Shown here in pieces: positions 28,150-37,668 of a stretch of 52,184 bases of DNA (its first letter is position 1; each line of letters starts with the position of its first letter). Position numbers and translations under genes: made by a program. Origin of the DNA: Mesorhizobium sp. WSM3860 (GTDB taxonomy: Bacteria > Pseudomonadota > Alphaproteobacteria > Rhizobiales > Rhizobiaceae). The notes beneath the pieces are model-generated. The model did no database searches and was not told the origin of the DNA. It saw only the letters and a list, made by a program, of their open reading frames with translations. Where the stretch lies: the NCBI RefSeq assembly GCF_002294995.1, contig NZ_NSGF01000030.1:1-52184 (forward strand), in the 5' to 3' direction.

Positions 28150-29811
28150 CTACTGAACGGTGATCTCGCTGCGCTCACCGGCCTTGATGGTCACCGGCAA
28201 TTCCTTGTCCTGGCCCTGGTCGGACATGTGGCGCACGACGACATAGTCGCCGGCCGGAATCGTCTGCTGCCAGCTGTCGCCATAGGTCAGGCCGAGCGAC
28301 TTGCGCTTGCCCTCAATATCCTTCTTTGACGAGAACACCTCGATCGAATAGGCGCCGGGCGCCGACATTGCCAGCACGCCGGCGCCGAGAGCCACCTTCA
28401 CATCCTGGTTGTCGCCGGCCTTGATGCTGAAGGGCTGTTCGACAACGGCGAGATCGAGCGTGGTGAGCGCGACATAGTCGTCCGGCGGCAGCCAGAACTT
28501 GCTGTCCGGACCGTAGGAGTGCTCCACGCTTTCACGCGAGCCGTCGATCTTCTTCTTCGCCTTGACGATCTCGAAGCCGATGCCGGAGTTGCCGGCCTTG
28601 TCGCCGCCGGCGGTGTAGTAGGCGTTGAGCACGGCATGGCCGACGCCGACCACGATATCCTTCTCGACCGTCTGCCCGGGGGCAAGCTGGATGGTTTCGG
28701 TCACCGTGCCGGCGCCGATCTGCACCGTTACCTTCTGCTCGCCGGCGGGCACGGTGGCCTTGGTGTCGCCATAGTGGGTCGTGCTGCCGCCCGGATAGGC
28801 GAAGTCGACACGCGCTTCGCCGCTGATCTCCGAGCCCTGGCTCGCATGCGGGTGGATGACCAAGGTTCCGGCGTTCAGCGTGAACAACGGGCTGTAGGTC
28901 TGGCCGGCTTCGATCTTGATCTTCTGCTCGCTCCTTGCCTCGTCGGCGCGACCGACGACAATGTAATCGCCCGGCTCGAGATTGGTCTTGAGCTCGCCAT
29001 ACTCGGTCATGACCTGATCGCCGCGCGAGCCGTCGGACTTGGCCTTGTAGATCTCCCAGGCATTGCCGTCGGTGATGGGATCGCCGCCTTCAGCCATGAC
29101 GACGCTCGGCGTGAAGTTGAATTGAGGCTTGGCGGGTTCGGGTGCAGGCACTGGCGCCGGGGCCGGACCAGGCTCTGGCGCGGGCGCGGGCGCCGCGACG
29201 GTCTCGACCAGCGCTTGCTGCAATGCCTTCTCGTCGGAGGCCTGGATGTATTTTCCGCCGGTGTTCTCGGCGAGGCAGGCGATCTGCCTGCCTTCGTCGG
29301 CGGTCAGGCCGAAGCCGACCACGTCGGCGGTGAAGTCGACGCCGGTCTCCTTCAACTCCTTGCCGAGCGCGCACGGATCGCCGCCGCAGGTCTCAAGACC
29401 ATCGGTGATGAGGACGACCGTGGCCTTGTCCTCGGTGTATCTCAGCGCTTCGGCGGCCTGCTTGACGGCCGCCGTCAGCGGCGTCTTGCCGAGGAATTTC
29501 ATGCTGTCGGCGGCCGCCGAGATCGCGCTCGCCGAACCCGCCTGCGGCGGCACGATCAGCTCGATGTCCGCGCAGCTGCCTTTCTGGCGATGGCCGTAGG
29601 CCATGAATCCGATCTCCTCGTCGCCCGGCACCGACTGCAGCACCGTGCGCAGCGATTCGCGCGCGATCTCGAGCTTCGGCTTGCCGTCTATCTGGGCCCA
29701 CATGGAGCCGGATGCATCGAGGATGATGATGACCTTGTTGGCGGCAAAGCCAAAGGTGGTCATCGACAAAAGGAAGATCGCCGCAGCGACGCTCCGTGCC
29801 AGTCCCGCCAT
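28150..29811 (-). CDS. Secreted VWA-domain protein
   Basis: Protein of 553 residues. A signal peptide (about 1-23, ending FGFA) is followed by a von Willebrand factor A domain (about 25-205) with an intact MIDAS motif DASGSMW (Asp32 to Ser36) and a later conserved ITDGLETCGGDPC. A Pro/Ala-rich hinge (about 212-238) follows, then several related beta-sandwich repeats with DG-SRG/ES and PAGDYVV-type motifs (about 245-553), like carboxypeptidase-regulatory-type domains. It is predicted periplasmic. Partner unknown. AGGAGA lies before the ATG at 29811; the longer frame upstream has no credible start. Confidence 0.88.
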   Translation of the reverse strand: MAGLARSVAAAIFLLSMTTFGFAANKVIIILDASGSMWAQIDGKPKLEIARESLRTVLQSVPGDEEIGFMAYGHRQKGSCADIELIVPPQAGSASAISAAADSMKFLGKTPLTAAVKQAAEALRYTEDKATVVLITDGLETCGGDPCALGKELKETGVDFTADVVGFGLTADEGRQIACLAENTGGKYIQASDEKALQQALVETVAAPAPAPEPGPAPAPVPAPEPAKPQFNFTPSVVMAEGGDPITDGNAWEIYKAKSDGSRGDQVMTEYGELKTNLEPGDYIVVGRADEARSEQKIKIEAGQTYSPLFTLNAGTLVIHPHASQGSEISGEARVDFAYPGGSTTHYGDTKATVPAGEQKVTVQIGAGTVTETIQLAPGQTVEKDIVVGVGHAVLNAYYTAGGDKAGNSGIGFEIVKAKKKIDGSRESVEHSYGPDSKFWLPPDDYVALTTLDLAVVEQPFSIKAGDNQDVKVALGAGVLAMSAPGAYSIEVFSSKKDIEGKRKSLGLTYGDSWQQTIPAGDYVVVRHMSDQGQDKELPVTIKAGERSEITVQ

Positions 29812-29897
29812 GAAACTCTCCTGAGTGAACCCCCGTCCGCGCGGGGAAGCTATTTGAGGCGGGTCTTCGAGACAAGTCCGGCGGCCTGCAAAGTCGC

Positions 29898-30860
29898 TCA
29901 ATAGGTGGTTCGACGCTCTTCCGATGGCGGACGGCCGAACTGCAGGCGGTAGCTTTGCGCGAAATAGGAGTGCGAGGTGAAGCCGGTGGCGATCGCGACG
30001 TCGAGGATCGGCATGTTGGTCTGGCGCAGCAATTCGCGCGCCCGCTCGAGCCTGAGCCGCATATAGTAGCGGCCCGGCGTCACGTTGAGATGGCGCAGGA
30101 ACAGGCGCTCGACCTGGCGCACCGAAAGCCCCGCCGACTTGGCAAGTTGCACCGCCGACAGCGGCTCATCGAGATGGTCGGCCATCAGCTCGACGATACG
30201 CCTGAGCTTCTCCGACTTGCCGGTGAGGTCGCGCTCCGGCCCGACGCGCTGGCGGTCGCCGGCGGAGCGGATGCGCTCGTGCTGGAACTGATTGGCGACG
30301 CCATTAGCGAGGTTGGAGCCGAAATCGCCGCGCACGATCTCCAGCATCAGGTCGATCGAGGTGGTGCCGCCGGCGCAGGTATAGCGCTTGCGGTCGATCT
30401 CGAAGACGTTGCCGGTGCAGTTGATGTCCGGAAAGCGCTCCATGAAGCCGGCGCGGTTTTCCCAGTGGATGGTGCAGCGGTAGCCGTCGAGCTGGCCGGC
30501 CTCGGCGAGCAGATAGGAGCCGACCGAGAGCGCGCCGAGCGCGTTGCCGCGCCGGCCCCAGCTGCGCAGCGCCGCCAGCACCTTGCTCTTGCCGGGGAAT
30601 TCGGTGGTGAGCCCGACCGAGACGAACAGGATGTCGACCGGCGGCATATCGGCGACTGAATAGTCAATCTTGAGCGGCAGGCCGTTGGAAGCCATGACCG
30701 CGTCGCCATCCGCCGATATCGTCGTCCAGCCGTAAAAATCGCGGCCTAGCAGGCGGTTTGCAGAGCGGAAGCAATCGATCGCCGCCGCCAGCGAAAACAT
30801 CGAAAACTTGTCGACCAGAAGAAAGCCGAACTGCCGGCCCCCCTGAACGGGATCGCCCAT
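29898..30860 (-). CDS. GlxA-type AraC-family transcriptional regulator
   Basis: Protein of about 320 residues with an N-terminal DJ-1/PfpI-like (GATase1-like) domain (about 10-180) and a C-terminal AraC helix-turn-helix pair (about 220-310; LAKSAGLSVRQVERLF and IATGFTSHSYF). Family members sense small metabolites such as betaine, carnitine or arginine; the effector here is unknown. The start is uncertain: ATG at 30860, or TTG at 30896 which has a better ribosome-binding site (GGAAA) and adds 12 residues. It lies 52 bp after folD on the same strand. Confidence 0.86.
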   Translation of the reverse strand: MGDPVQGGRQFGFLLVDKFSMFSLAAAIDCFRSANRLLGRDFYGWTTISADGDAVMASNGLPLKIDYSVADMPPVDILFVSVGLTTEFPGKSKVLAALRSWGRRGNALGALSVGSYLLAEAGQLDGYRCTIHWENRAGFMERFPDINCTGNVFEIDRKRYTCAGGTTSIDLMLEIVRGDFGSNLANGVANQFQHERIRSAGDRQRVGPERDLTGKSEKLRRIVELMADHLDEPLSAVQLAKSAGLSVRQVERLFLRHLNVTPGRYYMRLRLERARELLRQTNMPILDVAIATGFTSHSYFAQSYRLQFGRPPSEERRTTY

Positions 30861-30912
30861 GACCGGCCGTTCAACAGGAGCAGTGAGATTCGGCAAGGAT
30901 GCTGCTTTCCGA

Positions 30913-31815
<903 letters not shown>

Positions 31816-31910
31816 TCACCTTCAACACTGTTCCGCGGCCACGCTTCGCACGCAGCCCTGATGATCTTCAATCCCAGCAGTCGGCACGCGAACGCGGCGC
31901 GCAAGCGGTC

Positions 31911-32022
31911 AAATGCCGCGCGGCATTTTCACGAAAATTCGACGTTGCAATCCCGTCAAAACGTCGTCGGATGCCGTAAACCCGAAACCGGCTGCTTTTA
32001 TCGAAGGCCGCTTTTATCGAAG
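31911..32022. repeat. Palindrome and direct repeat between folD and the Wzz-like gene
   Basis: AAATGCCGCGCGGCATTT (31911-31928) is a perfect 18-bp palindrome, a possible terminator for the minus-strand gene that ends at 32033. GCTTTTATCGAAG occurs twice (31994-32006, 32010-32022) as a 13-bp direct repeat with a 16-bp period. Role unknown. Confidence 0.6.
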
Positions 32023-32032
32023 ACGGGGTGTT

Positions 32033-34342
32033 TTAGAAATAGCGGCGGCGCGAGCGGCTTTCGGTCAGATCGCGCACCGCCTCGCGGAATTCTCGCAGGC
32101 TGGTCCTGATCTCGTCGATCTGGTCCTGCTGATCGTCTGGCGGCTGGCGCGCTTCGGCTGTCGGCGGTTGCGAATGGGAAGGCGCGGACGAAGCGTACGC
32201 ACCCCCGGGGGGTTCCGGAAGCTCCGAACCATAGGAATAGGTACGGCTTTGAGCGGACGGCGTCTCGAAGCCATGGTCCGATACCGGCGTGAATCGGCCG
32301 CTTGCAGACCGTTCCGAGCCGACATCGGCCGGCTCGTCGGACCTGCGCAGCATGAAGTTGCGTAGCGAGGAAGCCAGGGACCTGAAGAAGCCCGGCCCAC
32401 CCGCATCATTGGGAAAGGCAGGCGGCGGATTGAACGCCCCGACCGGCGGCGGTGGCGGAGGGCTCGGCGGCGCCGCCCGATAGAGCCTGTCCTCGAAGGC
32501 TGGCGCGCGCTCCTCGGGCCGGCGGCGGGAGCGGTTGTCTGCCGTTTCGCGCAGGCTTGCGTAGGCGCCACGCAATGCACCAAGGCCGACGCCGGCGAAC
32601 AAGCCGGCCAGCAGGCCGGCCAGCGCGGTCACGGCGCGCGACGGGCCCTTGGCTTCGAGCGGCGGATAGGCCTCAGAAATCAGGCTGATGTTGGCGGTGT
32701 TGATGTCCTTCTGCTCGCCGGTTTCCTTGGCGCGCAGCAGGAACTGCTCGTAGACCGAGCGCTTGGCGGCCGCCTCGCGCTCGAGCTCGCGCAGCGAAAC
32801 CAGATCGTTGTTGACGTCGCCGCTATGGACCTTGGCCTGCGCCAGACGCGACGCAAGGTCCTGCTCGAGCTGGACGGAGCGCTTCAGATCGACCTGCAGC
32901 GAGGACGCGATGCGCTGCAATTCGGCGCCGATGCGCTCGCGGGCGCCGGCAAGCTGGGCGTTGAGCGCCTGCAGCTCCGGATGGCGCGGCCCGAACTTGA
33001 TTGCGGCCCGGTCCGCCTCCTGTTTCAGCGCCGCATATTGCGAGCGCAGCTCGCCCATCGTGTTAGAGTTGATCTCTTCCGGCAAGGTACCGTTGAGAAC
33101 CGCGTTGACGTTCAGCGCGCGCGCCGAGGCGGCGCGGGCGTTGAGCTCGAGCGTGCGGGCACGGGCGACGGAGAGCTGCTCGTTGAGCTTCAGCATCTGG
33201 TCGTCGCTGATCAGATGACCCTGCGCGTCGACAAGGTCATGCGTTGCCCTGAAGTCCTCCACCTTGCGCTCGGCCGTCTCGACACCTTTGCGCAACTCGT
33301 CGAGTCGCGCCGTGAGTTCGTCGGTGGCGCGGCCCGCCGTGTTGGACTGGAGTTCGCTGGAGATCTGCTGGAACGCCGTCCGCATCGTATTGGCGATCAG
33401 GGCCGACTTGTCCGGATTCTGGGTCGTGGCGGTGATCGAGACGACGAAGGTCTTGCCGCTACGCTCGACGTCCAGGCTCTCCGCCAGATTGCCGACCGCC
33501 AATGCGCGCCGGCGCGCCTCGCCGGCGGGGCCGCCTTGCGCATCCTGCCGCGACAGGATCGAGCGGAACATCGACATCAGGCCGAGACCGCCCTTTCCCT
33601 GGCCGTTGAATTCGGGGTCGTTGGTAAGGTTGAGGTCCGTGACAACCTTATTGAGCACCGTTCCCGAAGTGAGAATGCGGACCTGGTTCTCGACGATGGC
33701 GAGCGTCGCATCCGAGGCGATGACGTTCTGCGTCAGGTCGCGATCCGTGAGCTTGAGCTCACGCGGGTCGACAATGACCTCGGTGGTGGCCTCATATTTC
33801 TTCGGCGTTGACAGCGCGACGGCAATGCCGAGCGCTGCGCCCAGGATCGTTGTCGAGAGGATCAGCGCCTTGGAGCGAGTGATGCCGCGAACGACCTGCA
33901 TCGGGTCGATCAGCGGCTTCCATTCCTGTGCGTCGGGATCGTTGCCGGCATGCGGCCGGCCTGCGTAGCGAGGTTCGCCAAGGCGCGGTTCGAACATGGC
34001 CGGCGAGGAATAGTCTTGGGAACGGCTTTCTTCGCGGCGTCCGATTTGCGGATGCGCTTCCCGCTCGGCCCGGTCCTCCTCCGCCTGGATGATTTGCGAA
34101 GGCGGGGCGCTCTGGGATTGACCGAGTTCGTCCGTGTTCGCGGGCTGCTGATACAACCGCCCTTCGCGCTCGAAGCGCGCAGCGCGGTGGCGCGCGGCGG
34201 CATCCTCGCGCCATGGCGGGCCAGCCTTGTCGCCGATGGAAACCAGCGAAGGGTCCGGGCTGTCCTCGCCACGCACGGCCTGGCCGAGCGCAAGCAAAGA
34301 GCGCTCGCGCCTCCAATCGTCACGGTTTTCCCTGTCGACCAT
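32033..34342 (-). CDS. Wzz/GumC-type polysaccharide chain-length regulator
   Basis: Inner-membrane protein of 769 residues. A long, charged cytoplasmic N-terminus (about 1-145) precedes membrane segment 1 (about 155-177). A large periplasmic Wzz/GumC region follows, rich in coiled coil (about 300-540), then membrane segment 2 (about 565-590) and a disordered Pro/Arg-rich tail of about 170 residues. No tyrosine-kinase Walker motifs are present, so this is a chain-length/export protein without the BY-kinase domain. It acts with the Wzx/Wzy pair encoded nearby. The long N- and C-terminal tails are larger than usual for the family and could recruit partners. No strong ribosome-binding site. Confidence 0.87.
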   Translation of the reverse strand: MVDRENRDDWRRERSLLALGQAVRGEDSPDPSLVSIGDKAGPPWREDAAARHRAARFEREGRLYQQPANTDELGQSQSAPPSQIIQAEEDRAEREAHPQIGRREESRSQDYSSPAMFEPRLGEPRYAGRPHAGNDPDAQEWKPLIDPMQVVRGITRSKALILSTTILGAALGIAVALSTPKKYEATTEVIVDPRELKLTDRDLTQNVIASDATLAIVENQVRILTSGTVLNKVVTDLNLTNDPEFNGQGKGGLGLMSMFRSILSRQDAQGGPAGEARRRALAVGNLAESLDVERSGKTFVVSITATTQNPDKSALIANTMRTAFQQISSELQSNTAGRATDELTARLDELRKGVETAERKVEDFRATHDLVDAQGHLISDDQMLKLNEQLSVARARTLELNARAASARALNVNAVLNGTLPEEINSNTMGELRSQYAALKQEADRAAIKFGPRHPELQALNAQLAGARERIGAELQRIASSLQVDLKRSVQLEQDLASRLAQAKVHSGDVNNDLVSLRELEREAAAKRSVYEQFLLRAKETGEQKDINTANISLISEAYPPLEAKGPSRAVTALAGLLAGLFAGVGLGALRGAYASLRETADNRSRRRPEERAPAFEDRLYRAAPPSPPPPPPVGAFNPPPAFPNDAGGPGFFRSLASSLRNFMLRRSDEPADVGSERSASGRFTPVSDHGFETPSAQSRTYSYGSELPEPPGGAYASSAPSHSQPPTAEARQPPDDQQDQIDEIRTSLREFREAVRDLTESRSRRRYF

Positions 34343-34541
34343 GTGCTGGAACTTACTCTCTGGCGGCTTGGGAGCGGCGGTCGGCCAATCGTTAAGTCAC
34401 GCTAAACAGGCATGGAAAACAAAAGGTTAATTTTTGAAACCCGGAACCGCGGTTTCTCGCCTCGGTTGCAACCCTTTAACGGCCATCAGGGCGCCGCCAG
34501 AACGGCACGTTAAGCTTTCCATCTTAAGCTTTGACGGAGAC

Positions 34542-35837
34542 ATGACCCAGACCAGCGACATACCGCAAAGGCGGACGCTCGCGCGGATCGGCTCCTTTGT
34601 GGCCGCGCGCCGGAAGCTGGTTTTCGACTATTTCTCGGCCATCAGCGGCGCCGGCGGACGGCTGGTGTTCTCGCTCGCCTATTTCGTGGCTCTGGCCAAC
34701 ACGCTATCGATCGCCGAATTCGGCATGTTCGCCACGGCGTCGGCAGCAGGCGTGATGCTGTCGCGCGTGCTCGCCTTCGGCTTCATCTCGGCGCTCTACC
34801 GCACCGCCACGATCCGCCCCAATCTGATCGGCACCTTCACCGCGGGCTTCCTGTTGCTCGGTACGATCTCGGTGCCGGTCCTCGCCGCCGCGTCCTATGT
34901 CGTCTACCTGATCTTCTTCGCCAGCACGGTGCCGCTGTCGGTCTTCGCCGCGGTCGTCTTCGCCGAAGCGCTGCTGTGGCGGCCCGTCGAGGTGGTGCTG
35001 ATCGTCAACAACGGCCTCGGCAAGTTCGGCCGTGCGGCAGTGCTCGCGATCCTGGCGACGGCGCTCCGCGCGATGGGCGCGGTGCTGTTCATGCTCGCCG
35101 CGCAACGCAGCATCGGCGTCTGGTCGTGGTTCTACATCGGCGCCAACGCCGCTTCGCTGATCGTCGCCTTCGTCTTCTTCTATCCGCGCCAACGGCTGAG
35201 GCTCCGCACCGAGCTTTATGTCAGGCGGCTCGCCGATTCCATCTATGTCGCCGGATCCGAGATCTTGTTCTATCTGCAGATGGAGTTCGACAAGCTCCTG
35301 GTGCTGTCGATCGGCGGACCACATCTTGCCGGCATCTACGCCATCATCATGCGGCTCGTCGATCTCACCGCAATCCCGATCCGCACCTTCTCGATGATGC
35401 TGGTGCAGCGCATGATGCGCACGCCCGAACTGCTTTCGCGGCTGGCGGTCAAGAGCGGCATCGAGGGCGGCGTGTTCCTGGTCTCGACGCTGGCGCTCTT
35501 GTCGCTCGGCATCATGCTGCATTTCTTCCCCAATGCACTAGGCAAGAATGTCGCCGAGGCCGCGCCGCTGGTGGCGCTTGCGGTCTGCGTGCCGGGCCTG
35601 CGCAATCTCGTCGAGTACCAGGCCGAGCTTCTGTTCGCGCGCGGCCAGACCGCGGTGCGGGCGATCAATCTCGGGCTGCTCGCCGGCTTGAAGGCAGTGC
35701 TGCTCACCTATGTGCTGACGACGATCCCCGACACGCCGAACCTGGTGCTGTCGCTCAACATCGTCTTCCTGCTGCTCTACCTCGCCTCGATGCTGCTGAC
35801 CTACTCGGCGATGCGCCGCCCGGCCAAGGCAATCTAG
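34542..35837 (+). CDS. Wzx-like polysaccharide flippase
   Basis: Integral membrane protein of 431 residues with about 12-14 hydrophobic segments, matching the polysaccharide biosynthesis (MATE/MOP superfamily) flippases that move undecaprenyl-linked repeat units across the inner membrane. The ATG at 34542 has GGAGA five bases upstream; a longer frame runs through the divergent promoter region. That region carries two copies of TTAAGCTTT 14 bp apart just before the gene. Confidence 0.85.
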   Translation: MTQTSDIPQRRTLARIGSFVAARRKLVFDYFSAISGAGGRLVFSLAYFVALANTLSIAEFGMFATASAAGVMLSRVLAFGFISALYRTATIRPNLIGTFTAGFLLLGTISVPVLAAASYVVYLIFFASTVPLSVFAAVVFAEALLWRPVEVVLIVNNGLGKFGRAAVLAILATALRAMGAVLFMLAAQRSIGVWSWFYIGANAASLIVAFVFFYPRQRLRLRTELYVRRLADSIYVAGSEILFYLQMEFDKLLVLSIGGPHLAGIYAIIMRLVDLTAIPIRTFSMMLVQRMMRTPELLSRLAVKSGIEGGVFLVSTLALLSLGIMLHFFPNALGKNVAEAAPLVALAVCVPGLRNLVEYQAELLFARGQTAVRAINLGLLAGLKAVLLTYVLTTIPDTPNLVLSLNIVFLLLYLASMLLTYSAMRRPAKAI

Positions 35838-35839
35838 GT

Positions 35840-35918
35840 GATGCCGGCCTGGAAACAGCGGCTTCCTCCGCTTTCGGTGCCCAGGTACTCAAGTACCCTC
35901 CGCCCGGTTCTCGGCATC
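35840..35918. repeat. Three-way-junction palindromic element
   Basis: GATGCCG (35840-35846) pairs with CGGCATC (35912-35918), enclosing two hairpins: AGCGG/CCGCT (35857-35861, 35868-35872) and GGTACT/AGTACC (35884-35889, 35892-35897). It sits between converging genes and is followed by GTTTTC. It may be an intergenic palindromic repeat element or a complex terminator. Confidence 0.55.
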
Positions 35919-35953
35919 GTTTTCGACTCGGCGTGACTTGAATCTCGACGCGG

Positions 35954-36877
35954 CTAATCGAGCTCGATCAAGCGGCGGATGCGGCCGACATCGGTGCCGA
36001 TGAAGGACTGCATGCCGATCGCGACCTGCTCGGGCGCCATGGCGCCTACGAAGCGGCGGAATTCGTCGTCCGACAGCGCCTCGCCTTTCCAGTGGATGCG
36101 GCAAAATCCCGCCGAGTCATGGAAGTGACCGGCGCCCTCGAGCACGTCGTCGACATAGCGACCATAGATGATGCATTCGGAGAATTTGCGGGCCGAACCG
36201 ACGACGCTGACCCAGTCGCGGTCGTGCATCTTTTCGATCTGCCCGCACATCGCGTTGACGGTCTCGCGGCGCCAGGCAATCAGCGTCGAGATGTAGTCGT
36301 GAGGTGAGACTTTCACCGGATCGATGCCGAGCGCCCAGCCGGCATTGCGCGACCAGATGCGGTGCTCGTCATGGCCGTCATTGGCCAGTACGCCGTCGCG
36401 CCGGAACAGTCGCACCTTGCCGTCGCGCCAGAAGGCGCTCGCGTCGAACGGCTTCAGGAAGGCAACGTCGGAATCGCAAAAGACGAGCACGTCCTCCCCA
36501 ACACGCGCGGCAATGGCGATGCGCCGCAGCTGCTGCACGTGCCAGCCGCGCAGCGGCTGGGTCCTGAGGCTCAGCCAGACGCGGCGGCGAAACAGGCTAA
36601 GCGGATCCTTGAAAGCCCGCAGCCAGCGCGGCAAAAGATCCCGCTCGTCGACGATGGTGCGGCGGCTGTCCTCGAGCTGGCGAAACAGCGCCATGTCGCG
36701 GTGCTCGACGAGGATGTAGTGCCGCGCGACGCCGGTCACATGGCGGTCCATCGTTTCGCAGAGCAGTCGGCAGCGCTCGAAATCCGGCGCGTAGCTCGCC
36801 GTCACGATCGCCGCCGACGGCTTGCGCGGCAGCGGCTCGATCCTGGTGGCGACATCCGGCACGAAACGGCTGTTCAA
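35954..36877 (-). CDS. DUF6492-family protein of the polysaccharide cluster
   Basis: Protein of 307 residues, cytoplasmic, with a glycosyltransferase-A-like opening (AAIVTASYAPDFERCRLL) and a DSD motif (VFCDSDVAFLKPF, about 125) that looks like a metal and nucleotide-sugar site. This suggests a sugar transferase-like role. The start is TTG at 36877, with GGAGG seven bases upstream; its TTGA overlaps the stop of the WecG/TagA gene (36874-36877). It is the third of three coupled minus-strand genes. Confidence 0.8.
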   Translation of the reverse strand: MNSRFVPDVATRIEPLPRKPSAAIVTASYAPDFERCRLLCETMDRHVTGVARHYILVEHRDMALFRQLEDSRRTIVDERDLLPRWLRAFKDPLSLFRRRVWLSLRTQPLRGWHVQQLRRIAIAARVGEDVLVFCDSDVAFLKPFDASAFWRDGKVRLFRRDGVLANDGHDEHRIWSRNAGWALGIDPVKVSPHDYISTLIAWRRETVNAMCGQIEKMHDRDWVSVVGSARKFSECIIYGRYVDDVLEGAGHFHDSAGFCRIHWKGEALSDDEFRRFVGAMAPEQVAIGMQSFIGTDVGRIRRLIELD

Positions 36878-37668
36878 CGGCGCGCCTCCGCCGGCCCCGG
36901 CCGGTGCGCCAATTTCTGCTTGAAGACGCGCCACAGGAACAGCGGGTTGCCGACCACGTAGCGGCGCCACAGGCGGCCGGGCTCGATGCACAGCCGAAAC
37001 AGCCATTCGAGCCTGAGGCGGCGCATCCACATCGGGGCGCGCGGCACCGTGCCGCTCAGGAAATCGAGCAGCGCCCCGACCGCGATCGGCAGCGTGCAAT
37101 GACGGGCATCGATATGCCGCGCGATCCACAATTCCTGGCGCGGCACACCCATGGCGACGAGCAATATATCCGGCCGAAGCTTCGCGATGCGCTCGACGAT
37201 GGCGGGCTCCTCGGCGGGCGAAAAATAGCCGTCATGGACGACCACGAATTTGTGCTGCGCGGCGAGCGCGGAGAGCTTGACGGATGCTGCCTCGGCATTG
37301 ACCCGCGTCGCGCCGAGCAACGCCACCGTCAGCGGCCGCGTCGATGCCTGCAGGAAAGCCGGGATGAAATCGGTGCCATTGAGATTGTCGGGGAAAGGCG
37401 CGCCGTAGAGCAGCTTTGCGGCGATGTCGACTCCGACACCGTCCGGCAGCACAAGAAACTCGTCGAGCGCTTCGGCAAACACCGGATCGCCATATGCGAG
37501 GTTGGCGTTGTGGGCGTTGAGGAAGCTCACCCTGGTGAAGCGCTGCTCGGCGATCAGCCGCGAAAGCAGCGCTACCGCCTCGTCCCAGCGGATGGCGATC
37601 ACGGAGATGCCGAGGATCGCCTTCAGCGTGTCGAAGCCGAAGGCGGAGCGGGCGGCATGCATGTTCAT
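36874..37668 (-). CDS. WecG/TagA/CpsF-family glycosyltransferase
   Basis: Protein of 264 residues of the GT26 family. Motifs NAHNANLA, LPDGVGVDIA, NGTDFIP, GVPRQELW and the C-terminal basic block WMRRLRLEWLFRL are typical. Such enzymes add the second sugar (often ManNAc-uronate or similar) to a lipid-linked acceptor at the membrane. It is coupled to both neighbours: the start codon overlaps the stop of the upstream transferase as ATGA, and its stop overlaps the next start as TTGA. Confidence 0.92.
   Translation of the reverse strand: MNMHAARSAFGFDTLKAILGISVIAIRWDEAVALLSRLIAEQRFTRVSFLNAHNANLAYGDPVFAEALDEFLVLPDGVGVDIAAKLLYGAPFPDNLNGTDFIPAFLQASTRPLTVALLGATRVNAEAASVKLSALAAQHKFVVVHDGYFSPAEEPAIVERIAKLRPDILLVAMGVPRQELWIARHIDARHCTLPIAVGALLDFLSGTVPRAPMWMRRLRLEWLFRLCIEPGRLWRRYVVGNPLFLWRVFKQKLAHRPGPAEARR

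Noticed and set aside
34392..34407. CtrA-like site TTAA-N7-TAAAC before the Wzz and Wzx genes
   Set aside because: It is in a promoter region but the second half-site is mismatched, so I do not claim it without conservation data.
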